From the NCBI GenBank assembly GCA_001899255.1, contig MKVX01000018.1:745150-809149 (forward strand): a stretch of DNA of 64,000 nt, read 5' to 3'. The translations under genes were made by a program, and so were the position numbers. Each line of letters begins with the position of its first letter. Position 1 is the stretch's first letter. Under the pieces are notes generated by a model. That model was not told the origin of the DNA, did not search any database, and saw only the letters and a program-made list of their open reading frames with translations. This DNA is from Rhizobiales bacterium 62-47. GTDB taxonomy: Bacteria > Pseudomonadota > Alphaproteobacteria > Rhizobiales > Xanthobacteraceae. Below, in pieces: positions 51,947-61,582 of the stretch.

Positions 51947-52966
51947 ATGCGATTTTCACGTCGTACGTTGTTGAAGGCTTCGGCGGCCGCCACGGTGATG
52001 GGTGGCATCGGCGCGCCTCTGGTGGCGCGGGCCCAGCAAGCCGAATTCACCTACAAGTACGCCAATAATCTTCCTGACTCGCATCCGTTGAACATTCGCG
52101 CCAAGGAAATGTCGGCGGCGATCAAGACTGAAACTAATGGTCGCGTCGATCTGCAGATTTTCCCGAACAATCAACTCGGTTCCGACACCGACATGCTCAG
52201 CCAGATCCGGTCCGGCGGCGTCGAGTTTTTCACCTTGTCGGGCTTGATCCTCTCGACGCTGGTGCCGGCCGCGTCGATCAACGGCATCGGCTTTGCATTC
52301 CCGGACTATGCGACGGTCTGGAAGGCCATGGACGGCGACCTTGGCGCCTACGTGCGTGGCGAAATCAAGAAAGCCAACCTCGAGGTCATGGACAAGATCT
52401 GGGACAATGGCTTCCGTCAGACGACGTCGTCGACCAAGCCGATCAACGGCCCGGACGACTTCAAAGGGTTCAAGATTCGGGTTCCGGTATCGCCGTTGTG
52501 GACCTCGATGTTCAAGGCATTCGATGCTGCGCCGGCTTCGATCAATTTCAACGAGGTGTATTCCGCGCTGCAGACCAAGATCGTGGAGGGGCAGGAGAAC
52601 CCCCTCGCCCTCATCTCCACGGCAAAACTCTACGAGGTGCAGAAGTATTGTTCGCTGACCAATCACATGTGGGACGGCTTCTGGTTCCTGGCCAATCGCC
52701 GCGCCTGGGAGCGCCTGCCCGCCGACATCCGTGACATCGTCGCCAAGAACATCAACGCGGCCGCAGTCAAGGAACGCGGCGATACCGAGAAGCTGAACGC
52801 CACCGTGATGGAAGAACTGAAGGGCAAGGGCCTGACGTTCAATCAGCCCGAAGTCGCGCCTTTCCGTCAGAAATTGCGCGATGCCAAGTTCTATGCGGAA
52901 TGGAAAGGCAAGTACGGCGACAAGGCCTGGGATATCCTGGAACAGGCGGTCGGCAAGCTGGCGTAA
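51947..52966 (+). CDS. TRAP transporter solute-binding protein (DctP family)
   Basis: 339-aa periplasmic binding protein. The N-terminus MRFSRRTLLKASAAA has twin Arg (5-6) and a hydrophobic core ending VARAQQA, indicating Tat export. DctP features follow: TYKYANNLPDSHPLN, IFPNNQLGSDTDMLSQIRSG, and the ligand-carboxylate Arg178 in FKGFKIRVP. It delivers a carboxylate to the adjacent DctQM permease. AGGGAG lies 8 nt before ATG 51947. The ligand is unknown. Confidence 0.92.
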   Translation: MRFSRRTLLKASAAATVMGGIGAPLVARAQQAEFTYKYANNLPDSHPLNIRAKEMSAAIKTETNGRVDLQIFPNNQLGSDTDMLSQIRSGGVEFFTLSGLILSTLVPAASINGIGFAFPDYATVWKAMDGDLGAYVRGEIKKANLEVMDKIWDNGFRQTTSSTKPINGPDDFKGFKIRVPVSPLWTSMFKAFDAAPASINFNEVYSALQTKIVEGQENPLALISTAKLYEVQKYCSLTNHMWDGFWFLANRRAWERLPADIRDIVAKNINAAAVKERGDTEKLNATVMEELKGKGLTFNQPEVAPFRQKLRDAKFYAEWKGKYGDKAWDILEQAVGKLA

Positions 52967-52975
52967 TACATCGCC

Positions 52976-54865
52976 ATGGCCCACGCCGGGATCACGGATA
53001 CGGCAATCGGCGCGGCGACCCCAAGGTCGGCCCGCCGATCGCTGCTCGCTACGCTGGAGCACCGGTTAGGCCTGCTTGTCGAGATTCCGACAGCCCTGCT
53101 GGTCGTCGTCGAAATCATCATTCTGTTTGCGGGCGTGGTGTCGCGCTACGTCCTGCATAGTCCGCTGATCTGGTCGGACGAACTGGCATCCATCCTGTTC
53201 CTGTGGCTTGCCATGCTCGGGGCCGTCGTCGCATTACGGCGCTCCGAGCACATGCGGATGACCGCGCTGGTCGCCAGCGCCCGCCCTGCGCTCCGCGCCT
53301 TCCTCGAGGTTGTTGCGATCTGTGGCGGGCTGGCATTCCTGTTGCTGGTGGCGTGGCCGGCTTACGAATACGCTTATGAGGAAAGCTACATCACCACCCC
53401 CGCGCTGCAGATTTCCAATGTCTGGCGCGCCGCCGCACTCCCTGTCGGCATCGGCTTGATGGCTCTGTTCGCGCTGCTGCGGCTCGCGCAGACGCGCAAC
53501 GTGCGGGCATTACTCGCGGCGATCGCCTGTGTCGCCGTGCTGATCGGTGCGCTCTGGATCGTGCAGCCGTGGTTGCGCCCGCTCGGCAATCTCAATCTGG
53601 TGATCTTTTTCGTCCTCATTGCCGGTTCCTGCGTGTTCGCCGGCGTGCCGATTGCGTTTGCGTTCGGCCTGTCGATCCTCGGTTATCTGGCGCTGACGAC
53701 CCATACGCCGCTGATGGTGTTGATCGGGCGGATGGACGAGGGCATGAGCCACCTCATCCTGCTCTCGGTGCCGCTGTTCGTTTTTCTCGGGCTGCTGATC
53801 GAGATGACCGGTATGGCGCGGGCCATGGTCGGCTTTCTCGCCAACCTGCTCGGCCATGTGCGCGGCGGCCTGCATTACGTGCTGGTCGGTGCGATGTATT
53901 TGGTCTCGGGGATTTCAGGATCGAAGGCGGCCGATATGGCGGCCGTGGCGCCGGTGCTGTTCCCGGAAATGAAGGCGCGCGGCGCAAAGCCCGGCGATCT
54001 CGTCGCCCTGCTCTCGGCGACCGGCGCGCAGACCGAAACCATCCCTCCCAGCCTGGTACTGATCACCATCGGCTCGGTAACGGGCGTATCGATTGCCGCA
54101 TTGTTCACTGGCGGTCTCCTGCCCGGATTGGTGCTGGCCATCACGCTGTCGACGCTGGTGTGGTGGCGCTATCGCCACGAAGACTTGAGCCACGTGAAGA
54201 AGGTGCGTGCGGGAGAAATCCTGCGCAGCTTCTTCATTGCCCTGCCCGCGATTGCCCTACCGTTTGTGATCCGGGCTGCCGTGGTCGAGGGCGTCGCCAC
54301 GGCGACCGAGGTTTCGACCATCGGCATCGTCTATGCGCTGGTCATTGGCCTCGTGGTGTATCGGCAATTCGATTGGAAGCGGCTGCGGCCGATGTTGGTC
54401 GAGACCGCGAGCCTGTCCGGTGCTATCCTGCTTATCATCGGGACGGCGACCGGCATGGCTTGGGGGCTCACACAATCCGGCTTCTCGCGTTCGCTGGCGG
54501 CGGCGATGACCGGCCTCCCCGGCGGCTCGGTGACATTCATCGCGGTATCGATCGTCGCCTTCATGATCCTCGGCAGCGTGCTGGAAGGCATTCCAGCCAT
54601 CGTGCTCTTCGGGCCGCTGCTGTTTCCAATCGCACAGGCGGTCGGCGTGCATGAGGTGCACTATGCGATGATCGTCATTCTTGCCATGGGCATCGGCCTG
54701 TTCGCGCCACCGTTCGGGGTTGGCTATTACGCCGCATGCGCCGTTGGTCGCGTTGACCCGGCCGAAGGAATACGCCCCATATGGGGTTACATGCTCGCGC
54801 TTTTGATTGGGCTGATTATCGTGGCTGCATTCCCCTGGATATCGATTGGATTCCTGAAAACTTAA
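52976..54865 (+). CDS. TRAP transporter fused permease (DctQM)
   Basis: 629-aa inner-membrane protein in which the four-helix DctQ subunit (about 30-190; WSDELASILFLWLAMLGAVVALRR) is fused to the large DctM subunit (about 195-629; SVPLFVFLGLLIEMTGMA, GISGSKAADMAAVAPVLFPEMKARG, and the GSVLEGIPAIVLFGPLLFPIA hairpin). It uses a Na+ or H+ gradient to import the DctP ligand. It starts 9 bp after dctP. Confidence 0.93.
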   Translation: MAHAGITDTAIGAATPRSARRSLLATLEHRLGLLVEIPTALLVVVEIIILFAGVVSRYVLHSPLIWSDELASILFLWLAMLGAVVALRRSEHMRMTALVASARPALRAFLEVVAICGGLAFLLLVAWPAYEYAYEESYITTPALQISNVWRAAALPVGIGLMALFALLRLAQTRNVRALLAAIACVAVLIGALWIVQPWLRPLGNLNLVIFFVLIAGSCVFAGVPIAFAFGLSILGYLALTTHTPLMVLIGRMDEGMSHLILLSVPLFVFLGLLIEMTGMARAMVGFLANLLGHVRGGLHYVLVGAMYLVSGISGSKAADMAAVAPVLFPEMKARGAKPGDLVALLSATGAQTETIPPSLVLITIGSVTGVSIAALFTGGLLPGLVLAITLSTLVWWRYRHEDLSHVKKVRAGEILRSFFIALPAIALPFVIRAAVVEGVATATEVSTIGIVYALVIGLVVYRQFDWKRLRPMLVETASLSGAILLIIGTATGMAWGLTQSGFSRSLAAAMTGLPGGSVTFIAVSIVAFMILGSVLEGIPAIVLFGPLLFPIAQAVGVHEVHYAMIVILAMGIGLFAPPFGVGYYAACAVGRVDPAEGIRPIWGYMLALLIGLIIVAAFPWISIGFLKT

Positions 54866-54971
54866 TATACTCAGATCGATGTTGGAAATTTCGAATCCAA
54901 AACATTCGAGATAGGCCACAACAAATAAACTGGTCGAGAAATTCACGACAAGATACTGTTATATCGAGGTT

Positions 54972-56624
54972 ATGATGAGTAAAGCGCACGGCAATCAATA
55001 CAGCGAAGGACTCGACAAGAATGCGGCCAATTTCGTCCAGCTGTCCCCGCTGAGCTTCCTGGATCGTACCGCCGGGGTCTACCCAAACCTCATCAGCACC
55101 ATCTACGAAGATCGTGTGTTCACCTGGGCGCAAACCCGCGAGCGCGCGGCCCGCTTCGCCTCGTTCCTGTCGCGACGTGGAATCGGCCGCGGCGACACCG
55201 TAGCGGCGATGCTGCCGAACATCCCGGCCATGAACGAAATCCATTTCGCGGTGCCGATGACGGGTGCAGTCCTCAACACCCTCAACATCCGGCTCGATGC
55301 CAGCGCCATCGCCTTCCAGCTCGATCATGGTGGCGCCAAGGTGATCCTGGTCGACCCGGAATTCTCGGAGGTCATCGCCAGCGCCCTCACCCAGATCAAG
55401 GGCCCGAAGCCGCTGGTGATCGATGTGGACGATGCCCACTATGACGGCGGCCGTCGCATCGGCGAGATCGAATATGAGGCCGCAGTCGCGAGTGGCGATC
55501 CGGGGTTTGCCACGGTCCTGCCGCAAGACGAATGGGACGCCATCGCGCTTAGCTATACGTCGGGCACCACGGGCAATCCCAAGGGGGTCGTGACGCACCA
55601 TCGCGGCGCGTACCTCAACGCCGTCAGCAACATTCTCGCCGCCAACCTCGGCCAGCACCCGGTCTATCTCTGGACGCTGCCGATGTTCCACTGCAACGGC
55701 TGGTGCTTCCCGTGGACCGTCGCAGCTGCGGCAGGCGTCAACGTCTGCCTGCGCAAGGTGGATCCCGCCAAGATCTTCGAGCTGATCCCGAAGCATGGCG
55801 TCACCCACATGGCCGGTGCGCCGATCGTCTACAACACGCTGATCAACGCGCCGGGCGCGCCGAAGTCAGGCGCTCGGCCCGTGGTCGGACTGATCGCCGG
55901 CGCTGCGCCGCCGATGGCCGTGCTCGCCGGTGCCGAGAGCATCGGCATCCGGCTCACGCACGTCTATGGCCTGACGGAGGTCTACGGCCCGGCGTCGGTG
56001 TGCGCCGAGCAGCCAGGCTGGGATCAGCTCCCCGCCGATGCCCGCGCTCAGCTCAAGCGGCGCCAGGGCGTCGCCTATCCGCTGCAGGAAGCTATTACCG
56101 TGCTCGATCCGGAGACCATGCAGCCGGTGCCGCGCGACGGCGAGACCATCGGCGAGGTGATGTTCCGCGGCAACGTGGTGATGAAAGGCTATCTCAAGAA
56201 CGAGGCCGCGACTCGCGAGGCCTTCGCCGGCGGTTGGTTCCATACCGGCGATCTCGGTGTGTTGGACAAGGACGGCTACGTCATCATCAAGGATCGCTCG
56301 AAGGACATCATTATTTCCGGCGGCGAGAACGTCTCCTCTGTCGAAGTCGAGGACGTGCTCTACAAGCACCCGGCAGTGCTGTTCGCGGCCGTCGTGGCCA
56401 AGCCGGATGCAAAGTGGGGCGAAGTGCCCTGCGCCTTCGTCGAATTGAAGGACGGCGCAACCGCGACTGAAGCGGACGTCATCGCGTTCTGCAAAAAGCA
56501 GCTGCCGGGATTCAAGGCGCCCAAGGCCGTCATCTTCGGCCTCATCCCGAAGACCTCGACCGGCAAGATCCAGAAATTCATGCTGCGCGATCAGGTCAAG
56601 TCGGCCGATGCCATCCTGAGCTGA
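54972..56624 (+). CDS. Acyl-CoA synthetase (AMP-dependent ligase)
   Basis: 550-aa ANL-superfamily ligase. ATP loop YTSGTTGNPKG (195-205), LPMFHCNGWCFPW, YGLTEVYGP, GWFHTGDLG, IKDRSKDIIISGGENVSS, and the C-terminal catalytic Lys in PKTSTGKIQKF. The HCNGWCFPW signature is shared with methylmercaptopropionate-CoA ligase (DmdB) and medium-chain acyl-CoA ligases. Downstream of the TRAP genes after a 106-bp AT-rich gap, so it probably activates the imported acid. Start at ATG 54972 or the adjacent ATG 54975. Confidence 0.9.
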   Translation: MMSKAHGNQYSEGLDKNAANFVQLSPLSFLDRTAGVYPNLISTIYEDRVFTWAQTRERAARFASFLSRRGIGRGDTVAAMLPNIPAMNEIHFAVPMTGAVLNTLNIRLDASAIAFQLDHGGAKVILVDPEFSEVIASALTQIKGPKPLVIDVDDAHYDGGRRIGEIEYEAAVASGDPGFATVLPQDEWDAIALSYTSGTTGNPKGVVTHHRGAYLNAVSNILAANLGQHPVYLWTLPMFHCNGWCFPWTVAAAAGVNVCLRKVDPAKIFELIPKHGVTHMAGAPIVYNTLINAPGAPKSGARPVVGLIAGAAPPMAVLAGAESIGIRLTHVYGLTEVYGPASVCAEQPGWDQLPADARAQLKRRQGVAYPLQEAITVLDPETMQPVPRDGETIGEVMFRGNVVMKGYLKNEAATREAFAGGWFHTGDLGVLDKDGYVIIKDRSKDIIISGGENVSSVEVEDVLYKHPAVLFAAVVAKPDAKWGEVPCAFVELKDGATATEADVIAFCKKQLPGFKAPKAVIFGLIPKTSTGKIQKFMLRDQVKSADAILS

Positions 56625-56633
56625 TCCGCGACG

Positions 56634-57437
56634 CTAACGCGCATCGAGCGTCAGCCGCATGCCATCATAGGCCGGAATGACGTTGGCTGGCAGGCTCTGG
56701 CGCAGCGCCTCATAATCAAGATCGGCGTGCATGTTGGTAATGACGGCACGCCGCGGCTTGAAGCGCTCGATCCACGACAGCGCATCGCGAATGCTGAAGT
56801 GACTCGGATGCTGCGCGTAACGCAATCCATCGATGATCCAGAGATCTATGTTCTCGAGCGCTACCCAGCTCTCTTGCGGAATGTCGTGCAGGTCCGGCGT
56901 ATAGACTGCATCGCCGATACGATAGCCCAACGCCGGGATGCTGCCGTGCTGGACCAGAAAAGCCGATAGCGTCAATGACCCGCCCTTGCCGCTGATGTCG
57001 CGGCTCTCTCCTGCCTCGATATCGCATCGATCGAGGATCGGCGGATAGTCACTGCCCGGCGGCGACGTAAAGCAATACGAGAAGCGCGAGAGAATATCCC
57101 TGGCGGTCGACCGGTTCAGATAAACCGGAATGCGTTTCCGCTGGTGCATCACGACGGATCGTAGATCGTCGATGCCGTGTGTCTGGTCCGCATGTTCGTG
57201 CGTCAGGAATACCGCGTCGATATGCTCGACGTCGGCGTCGATCAGTTGCTCGCGAAGGTCAGGCGACGTGTCGATCACCACGCGGGTAACCCCGTGAGTC
57301 GAGTGGCGCTCGACCATCATCGAACAGCGGCGGCGACGGTTTTTCGGATTGGCCGGATCGCACGCACCCCAGCCGAGTGCGGGGCGCGGCACCCCGGCGG
57401 ACGATCCGCAGCCGAGAATAGTCAGCGTGATTGTCAT
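56634..57437 (-). CDS. MBL-fold metallohydrolase (PhnP-like)
   Basis: 267-aa metallo-beta-lactamase-fold phosphodiesterase. GCGSSAGVPRPALGWGACDPANPKNRRRRCS at the N-terminus, metal-binding FLTHEHADQTHGIDDLR (His80, His82, Asp84), and later HADLDYEALR. The residue after Asp84 is Gln, where HxHxDH has His. It is the last gene of the leftward run dacA-tmk-holB-metG-tatD and overlaps tatD by 4 bp. Cyclic phosphodiester substrates are likely for the family. Confidence 0.87.
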   Translation of the reverse strand: MTITLTILGCGSSAGVPRPALGWGACDPANPKNRRRRCSMMVERHSTHGVTRVVIDTSPDLREQLIDADVEHIDAVFLTHEHADQTHGIDDLRSVVMHQRKRIPVYLNRSTARDILSRFSYCFTSPPGSDYPPILDRCDIEAGESRDISGKGGSLTLSAFLVQHGSIPALGYRIGDAVYTPDLHDIPQESWVALENIDLWIIDGLRYAQHPSHFSIRDALSWIERFKPRRAVITNMHADLDYEALRQSLPANVIPAYDGMRLTLDAR

Positions 57438-58219
57438 GCCGCGGGTGCCGGAACTTTGCTGAACAGTCGAAAGAAATTCTCCGTGGTCTGCCGGGCGATT
57501 TCATCGACGCTGACGCCGCGGGTTTCCGCCAATACCTTGGCGGTCTCGACTACATACGACGGCTCGTTGCGCTTACCGCGAAATTTTCCCGGCGCGAGGT
57601 ACGGCGCATCGGTTTCGACCATGATGCGATCGGCTGGCAGTTCGGCGGCCAGATCGCGCAGCGCCTGCGACTTCTTGAACGTCAGAATGCCCGTGAACGA
57701 GATCGACAGTCCAAGCCCGATGGCCTTCATCGCCAGTTCGCGTCCGCCGGTATAGCAATGCAGCACGGCGCGAAATGGGCCTTTGGCCATTTCGTCATCG
57801 AGAATGCGGCCGCAGTCGTCGTCGGCTTCGCGCGTATGAATGACAAGCGGCAGTCCCGTCGCCCGTGCTGCAGCGATGTGCGCACGAAAGCCGCGTTCCT
57901 GCGCTTCGGGAGAACCATTGTCGTAGAAATAATCCAGCCCCGCCTCACCGAGCGCAACTACCTTTGGATGTTGCGTCAACGCGATCAGTTCATCGGTGGC
58001 GATGCCATCCTCTTCATCGGCATGATGCGGATGCGTCCCGACCGAGCAATAGACATCCGGAAAACGCTGCGTGATCGCCAGCAACGTGTCGAGCTGTCGC
58101 ACGCGTGTGGAGATCGTCACGATCCGCCCGACGCCTGCGGCTTCGGCGCGCGCGACGATGCCGTCGAGATCGTCGGCGAAGTCGGGAAAATCGAGATGGC
58201 AGTGGCTGTCGACAAGCAT
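57434..58219 (-). CDS. tatD: TatD-family metal-dependent DNase/hydrolase
   Basis: 261-aa TIM-barrel hydrolase. MLVDSHCHLDF (His6, His8), CSVGTHPHHADE, VVALGEAGLDYFYDN, PLVIHTREAD, VLHCYTGG, and MVETDAPYLAPGKFRGKRNEPSYV are the metal and active-site segments. ATG 58219 fits the family; an ATG at 58255 inside the end of metG is open. It lies between metG and the MBL gene, as in many Proteobacteria. Confidence 0.93.
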   Translation of the reverse strand: MLVDSHCHLDFPDFADDLDGIVARAEAAGVGRIVTISTRVRQLDTLLAITQRFPDVYCSVGTHPHHADEEDGIATDELIALTQHPKVVALGEAGLDYFYDNGSPEAQERGFRAHIAAARATGLPLVIHTREADDDCGRILDDEMAKGPFRAVLHCYTGGRELAMKAIGLGLSISFTGILTFKKSQALRDLAAELPADRIMVETDAPYLAPGKFRGKRNEPSYVVETAKVLAETRGVSVDEIARQTTENFFRLFSKVPAPAA

Positions 58220-58232
58220 CGGGGGCAACTGC

Positions 58233-59801
58233 CTATTCGGCCTTGGGTTCGACATAGCGTGGGAAAATCGGCGCCGGTGCCGGCAGCATCGTTCCCGCTG
58301 CGATCCGTACGGAACCGCCCAGCTGCGCGAAGTCACGTGTATCTTCGGGAACGCCGAGAATATCGAGCAACTTGGCGGCGGAGGCCGGCATCACCGGCTG
58401 CGCCAGGATCGCGACCTGCCGCAGAACTTCCGCAGTGACGTAGAGTACGGTGCGCTGACGCGCCGGATCAGTCTTTGCGAGCGCCCATGGCGCTTCGCCC
58501 GCGAAATAGCGATTGGCTTCTGCGACCACCGCCCACACCGCATTGAGCGCGTGATGAATCTGCTGCGTATCCATCGCAGTGCGCACCAGCGCGACCATGC
58601 CATCGGCCTGCGCAAGAATGGCCTTGTCGTTATCGCTGAAGGCGCCCGGCTCCGGCAGAACACCGGCGCACTGCTTGGCGATCATCGTCAGTGAACGCTG
58701 CGCCAGGTTGCCGAGATCGTTGGCGAGATCCGCATTGATGCGCGCGACGATGGCTTCGTGATTGTAACTGCCGTCCTGTCCGAACGAGACTTCGCGCAGG
58801 AAGAAATAGCGAACCTGATCGACGCCATACTGATTGACGAAGTCGAACGGACTGACAACGTTGCCGACGGACTTCGACATCTTCTCGCCGCGGTTCAGCA
58901 GAAACCCGTGGCTGAAGACGCGATGCGGCACCTCGACACCAGCCGCCATCAGGAATGCCGGCCAGTACACTGCGTGGAAGCGCACGATATCCTTGCCGAT
59001 GACGTGCAAGTTGGCAGGCCAGTAGCGCTTGAACAGATCGCTATCGACGTCAGGATAGCCGACGCCGGTGATGTAGTTCGTCAGCGCATCGATCCAGACA
59101 TACATCACATGCTTGGGTGCGCCCGGTACGCGAATGCCCCAGTCGAACGTTGTGCGCGAAATCGACAGGTCCTGCAAACCGCCTTTGACGAAGCTCGCGA
59201 CCTCGTTCAGCCGTTCGCGCGGCAGCACAAAATCCGGCACGCGTTGATAGAGATCGAGCAGCTTGTCCTGATAGGCCGACAGCCGGAAGAAGTAAGTCTC
59301 CTCCTCGGTCCATTCGACCGGCGAGCCGAGCGGCTCACGCCGCACGCCATCCGGCCCAACGGCCGTTTCGTCCTCGGCGAAATAGGCTTCCTGACGCACC
59401 GAGTACCATCCGGCGTATTTGTCGAGATAGATGTCGCCGGACTTCTCGATCGCCTGCCAGAGCGCCTGACACGACCGCTCGTGCCGCGCTTCCGTGGTGC
59501 GGATGTAATCGTCGTAGGAGATGTTCAGCGCTGCCATCATCTCGCGGAAGCGCGCGGAATTACGATCCGCCAGCTCGAGCGGCGTCATTCCCTCGGCGAT
59601 TGCCGTCTGCTGCATCTTCAGCCCGTGCTCGTCAGTGCCGGTCATAAAGCGGACGTCGAAGCCATCGAGACGGCGAAACCGGGCAATCGCATCCGACGCC
59701 ATCGCTGTATAGGCGTGGCCGATATGCGGCTCGCCGTTCGGGTAAAAGATCGGCGTCGTCAGAAAGTATGGCGGACGTTGTGACTCGGACTTGGACGTCA
59801 T
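58233..59801 (-). CDS. metG: Methionyl-tRNA synthetase
   Basis: 522-aa class I synthetase. HIGH motif His26-His29 (EPHIGHAY), [27 protein letters not shown]-like [20 protein letters not shown] ([12 protein letters not shown]), and an anticodon-binding helical domain to the end. The connective peptide ([14 protein letters not shown]) has no paired Cys, so it is the zinc-free type, and no C-terminal tRNA-binding extension is present. ATG 59801 gives the family length. Confidence 0.96.
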   Translation of the reverse strand: MTSKSESQRPPYFLTTPIFYPNGEPHIGHAYTAMASDAIARFRRLDGFDVRFMTGTDEHGLKMQQTAIAEGMTPLELADRNSARFREMMAALNISYDDYIRTTEARHERSCQALWQAIEKSGDIYLDKYAGWYSVRQEAYFAEDETAVGPDGVRREPLGSPVEWTEEETYFFRLSAYQDKLLDLYQRVPDFVLPRERLNEVASFVKGGLQDLSISRTTFDWGIRVPGAPKHVMYVWIDALTNYITGVGYPDVDSDLFKRYWPANLHVIGKDIVRFHAVYWPAFLMAAGVEVPHRVFSHGFLLNRGEKMSKSVGNVVSPFDFVNQYGVDQVRYFFLREVSFGQDGSYNHEAIVARINADLANDLGNLAQRSLTMIAKQCAGVLPEPGAFSDNDKAILAQADGMVALVRTAMDTQQIHHALNAVWAVVAEANRYFAGEAPWALAKTDPARQRTVLYVTAEVLRQVAILAQPVMPASAAKLLDILGVPEDTRDFAQLGGSVRIAAGTMLPAPAPIFPRYVEPKAE

Positions 59802-59850
59802 TGCTTCGATCGGACCGGTGTGAGGGCGGGATTCGCCGTGCGTGACAAGA

Positions 59851-60888
59851 TCAACGCGTTGCCTCCGACAGCAGATCGAACACTGAAAAAACCAGTGGTT
59901 TTCGATCAAGATTGAAGGATTCGACGTCGCGTGCGGCGCGATTGATCTTTTCCCATACCTCGGCAAGGCGCGCAAGCTGCGCCAGACTGACCTCCGGCGG
60001 CCCAATCCGCAATCGTTCGCTCATCCAGCGATCGACGCTATCGAGGAACGCCGCCAACGGCGCGCGATCGCTGCCGCCGAGCGCATCGCCCAGCGCATGA
60101 AGCTGCCTCGGATCGACGTGCGGCAAGGTATTCAGCAGGTCGGCGGTCCGTTGATGCAACTTGAGCGCCTCGCCATCGAGCAAGCCCAATGCCCGGCCGA
60201 CACTACCCTCCGCGACCTCCGAAGCGGCAACCAGGGCCGGGTCGTCGCTGGCGAGATTTATCGCGGCAGCGGCCGCGGCGGCAACGTCCGCAACAGACAA
60301 CGGACGCAATGCCAGTTTCCGACAGCGCGACTGAATGGTCGGTAGCACCTTGCCCGGCGCATGGGTTATCAGCAGAAGAATCGAGCGTTGCGGCGGCTCT
60401 TCCAGAATTTTCAGAAGCGCATTGGCTGCATTGGCGTTGAGCTCGTCGACCGTATCGACGACACACACGCGCCAACCATCGATGGCGGCGGTCGATCCGA
60501 AGAAGGCAATCGTTTCGCGCGTCTCGTCAACGGTGATGACGTTGCGCATGATGCCCTTGTCGTTGACGCTACGCTCCAGCGTCAGCAACCCGCCATGCGC
60601 GCCTGTTGAAATCTGACGCGCAACAGGATGCGTGGGCTCGACCTGCAGCGATGCCGCGCTCTGTACATCCGACGACAATGGATCGCGATGCGCCAGAACG
60701 AAGCGCGCCAATCGATAAGCCAGCGTTGCTTTGCCGACGCCTTTTGGTCCGGATATCAACCATGCGTGCGGAATGCGCCCGCTCCGGTAAGCCGCAAGTA
60801 GTGTCGCCTCGGCCTCGCGATGGCCGGACAACGAGGTTGTGTCCTTAGGATGGGCAGCGTTCACGGCCGCTTCAGGCGCACGAGCCAT
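59851..60888 (-). CDS. holB: DNA polymerase III subunit delta'
   Basis: 345-aa clamp-loader AAA+ subunit. P-loop-like [20 protein letters not shown], the [24 protein letters not shown] Walker B/sensor region, and the C-terminal collar domain. The zinc-module Cys cluster of E. coli delta' is not seen. Its ATG overlaps the tmk stop (TAATG), so translation is coupled. It is followed by metG after 49 bp. Confidence 0.93.
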   Translation of the reverse strand: MARAPEAAVNAAHPKDTTSLSGHREAEATLLAAYRSGRIPHAWLISGPKGVGKATLAYRLARFVLAHRDPLSSDVQSAASLQVEPTHPVARQISTGAHGGLLTLERSVNDKGIMRNVITVDETRETIAFFGSTAAIDGWRVCVVDTVDELNANAANALLKILEEPPQRSILLLITHAPGKVLPTIQSRCRKLALRPLSVADVAAAAAAAINLASDDPALVAASEVAEGSVGRALGLLDGEALKLHQRTADLLNTLPHVDPRQLHALGDALGGSDRAPLAAFLDSVDRWMSERLRIGPPEVSLAQLARLAEVWEKINRAARDVESFNLDRKPLVFSVFDLLSEATR

Positions 60889-61580
60889 TATGCCCGCCTC
60901 GCCTTCACGCGCCGTGACGGCGTCAGGAGATGATTGCGAACCGCATTCCACACGTTGGCGGATACCTGCTCGGGTGCTCCCGTGGCGTCGATCAATTCGC
61001 AGCGCTCCGGATCGTCCGCGGCGATCTGAAGATAGGCCTCGCGCAGCTTCTGATGGAAGCCGATGTCCTCGGCCTCGAAGCGATCCGGTGCTTCGTTGCC
61101 ACGGCGTGCCGCTGCGCGCTTCATGCCGATTTCGACGGGAAGGTCGAGGATAACGGTCAGATCGGGTTTGAGTGCGCCGATTGTCACGCGCTCCAACGCA
61201 TCCAGGAGCTTCGGATCGACATGTCCTACCTTGCCTTGATAAGCGCGCGTGGAGTCCGCGAAGCGGTCGCAAAGCACCCAGACACCTTGCGCAAGCGCCG
61301 GTGCGATAACGCTGTGAACATGATCGTCGCGTGCTGCCGCGAACAGCATGGTTTCGGCTTCCGCGCCCAACAATTTGCCCATGCCCGACAGTATGAGGTG
61401 GCGAATAATTTCCGCTCCGGGCGATCCTCCGGGTTCACGTGTTACGATGGCTCGCAGATTCTTCAGCGCGAGACGCTCGGCAAGCAGCTTGATCTGGGTC
61501 GATTTTCCCGACCCCTCGCCGCCTTCGAAGGTAATGAAACGTCCGCGGTTCGAAACGTCGACAGGAACAGATTCCACCAT
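60888..61580 (-). CDS. tmk: Thymidylate kinase
   Basis: 230-aa P-loop kinase (dTMP to dTDP). FITFEGGEGSGKSTQIKLL, TREPGGSPGAEIIR, DRFADSTRAYQG, and the LID region KRAAARRGNEAPDRFEAE. ATG 61580 begins 2 bp after the dacA-like stop; the frame is open to 61952 but that part lies inside the upstream gene. Confidence 0.95.
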   Translation of the reverse strand: MVESVPVDVSNRGRFITFEGGEGSGKSTQIKLLAERLALKNLRAIVTREPGGSPGAEIIRHLILSGMGKLLGAEAETMLFAAARDDHVHSVIAPALAQGVWVLCDRFADSTRAYQGKVGHVDPKLLDALERVTIGALKPDLTVILDLPVEIGMKRAAARRGNEAPDRFEAEDIGFHQKLREAYLQIAADDPERCELIDATGAPEQVSANVWNAVRNHLLTPSRRVKARRA

Positions 61581-61582
61581 CG

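Noticed and set aside
51604-51959. Small open frames on both strands upstream of dctP
   Set aside because: No family resemblance and they overlap each other; treated as non-coding.
51956-53062. 368-codon open frame antisense to dctP
   Set aside because: Shadow frame; dctP and its Tat signal are clear on the other strand.
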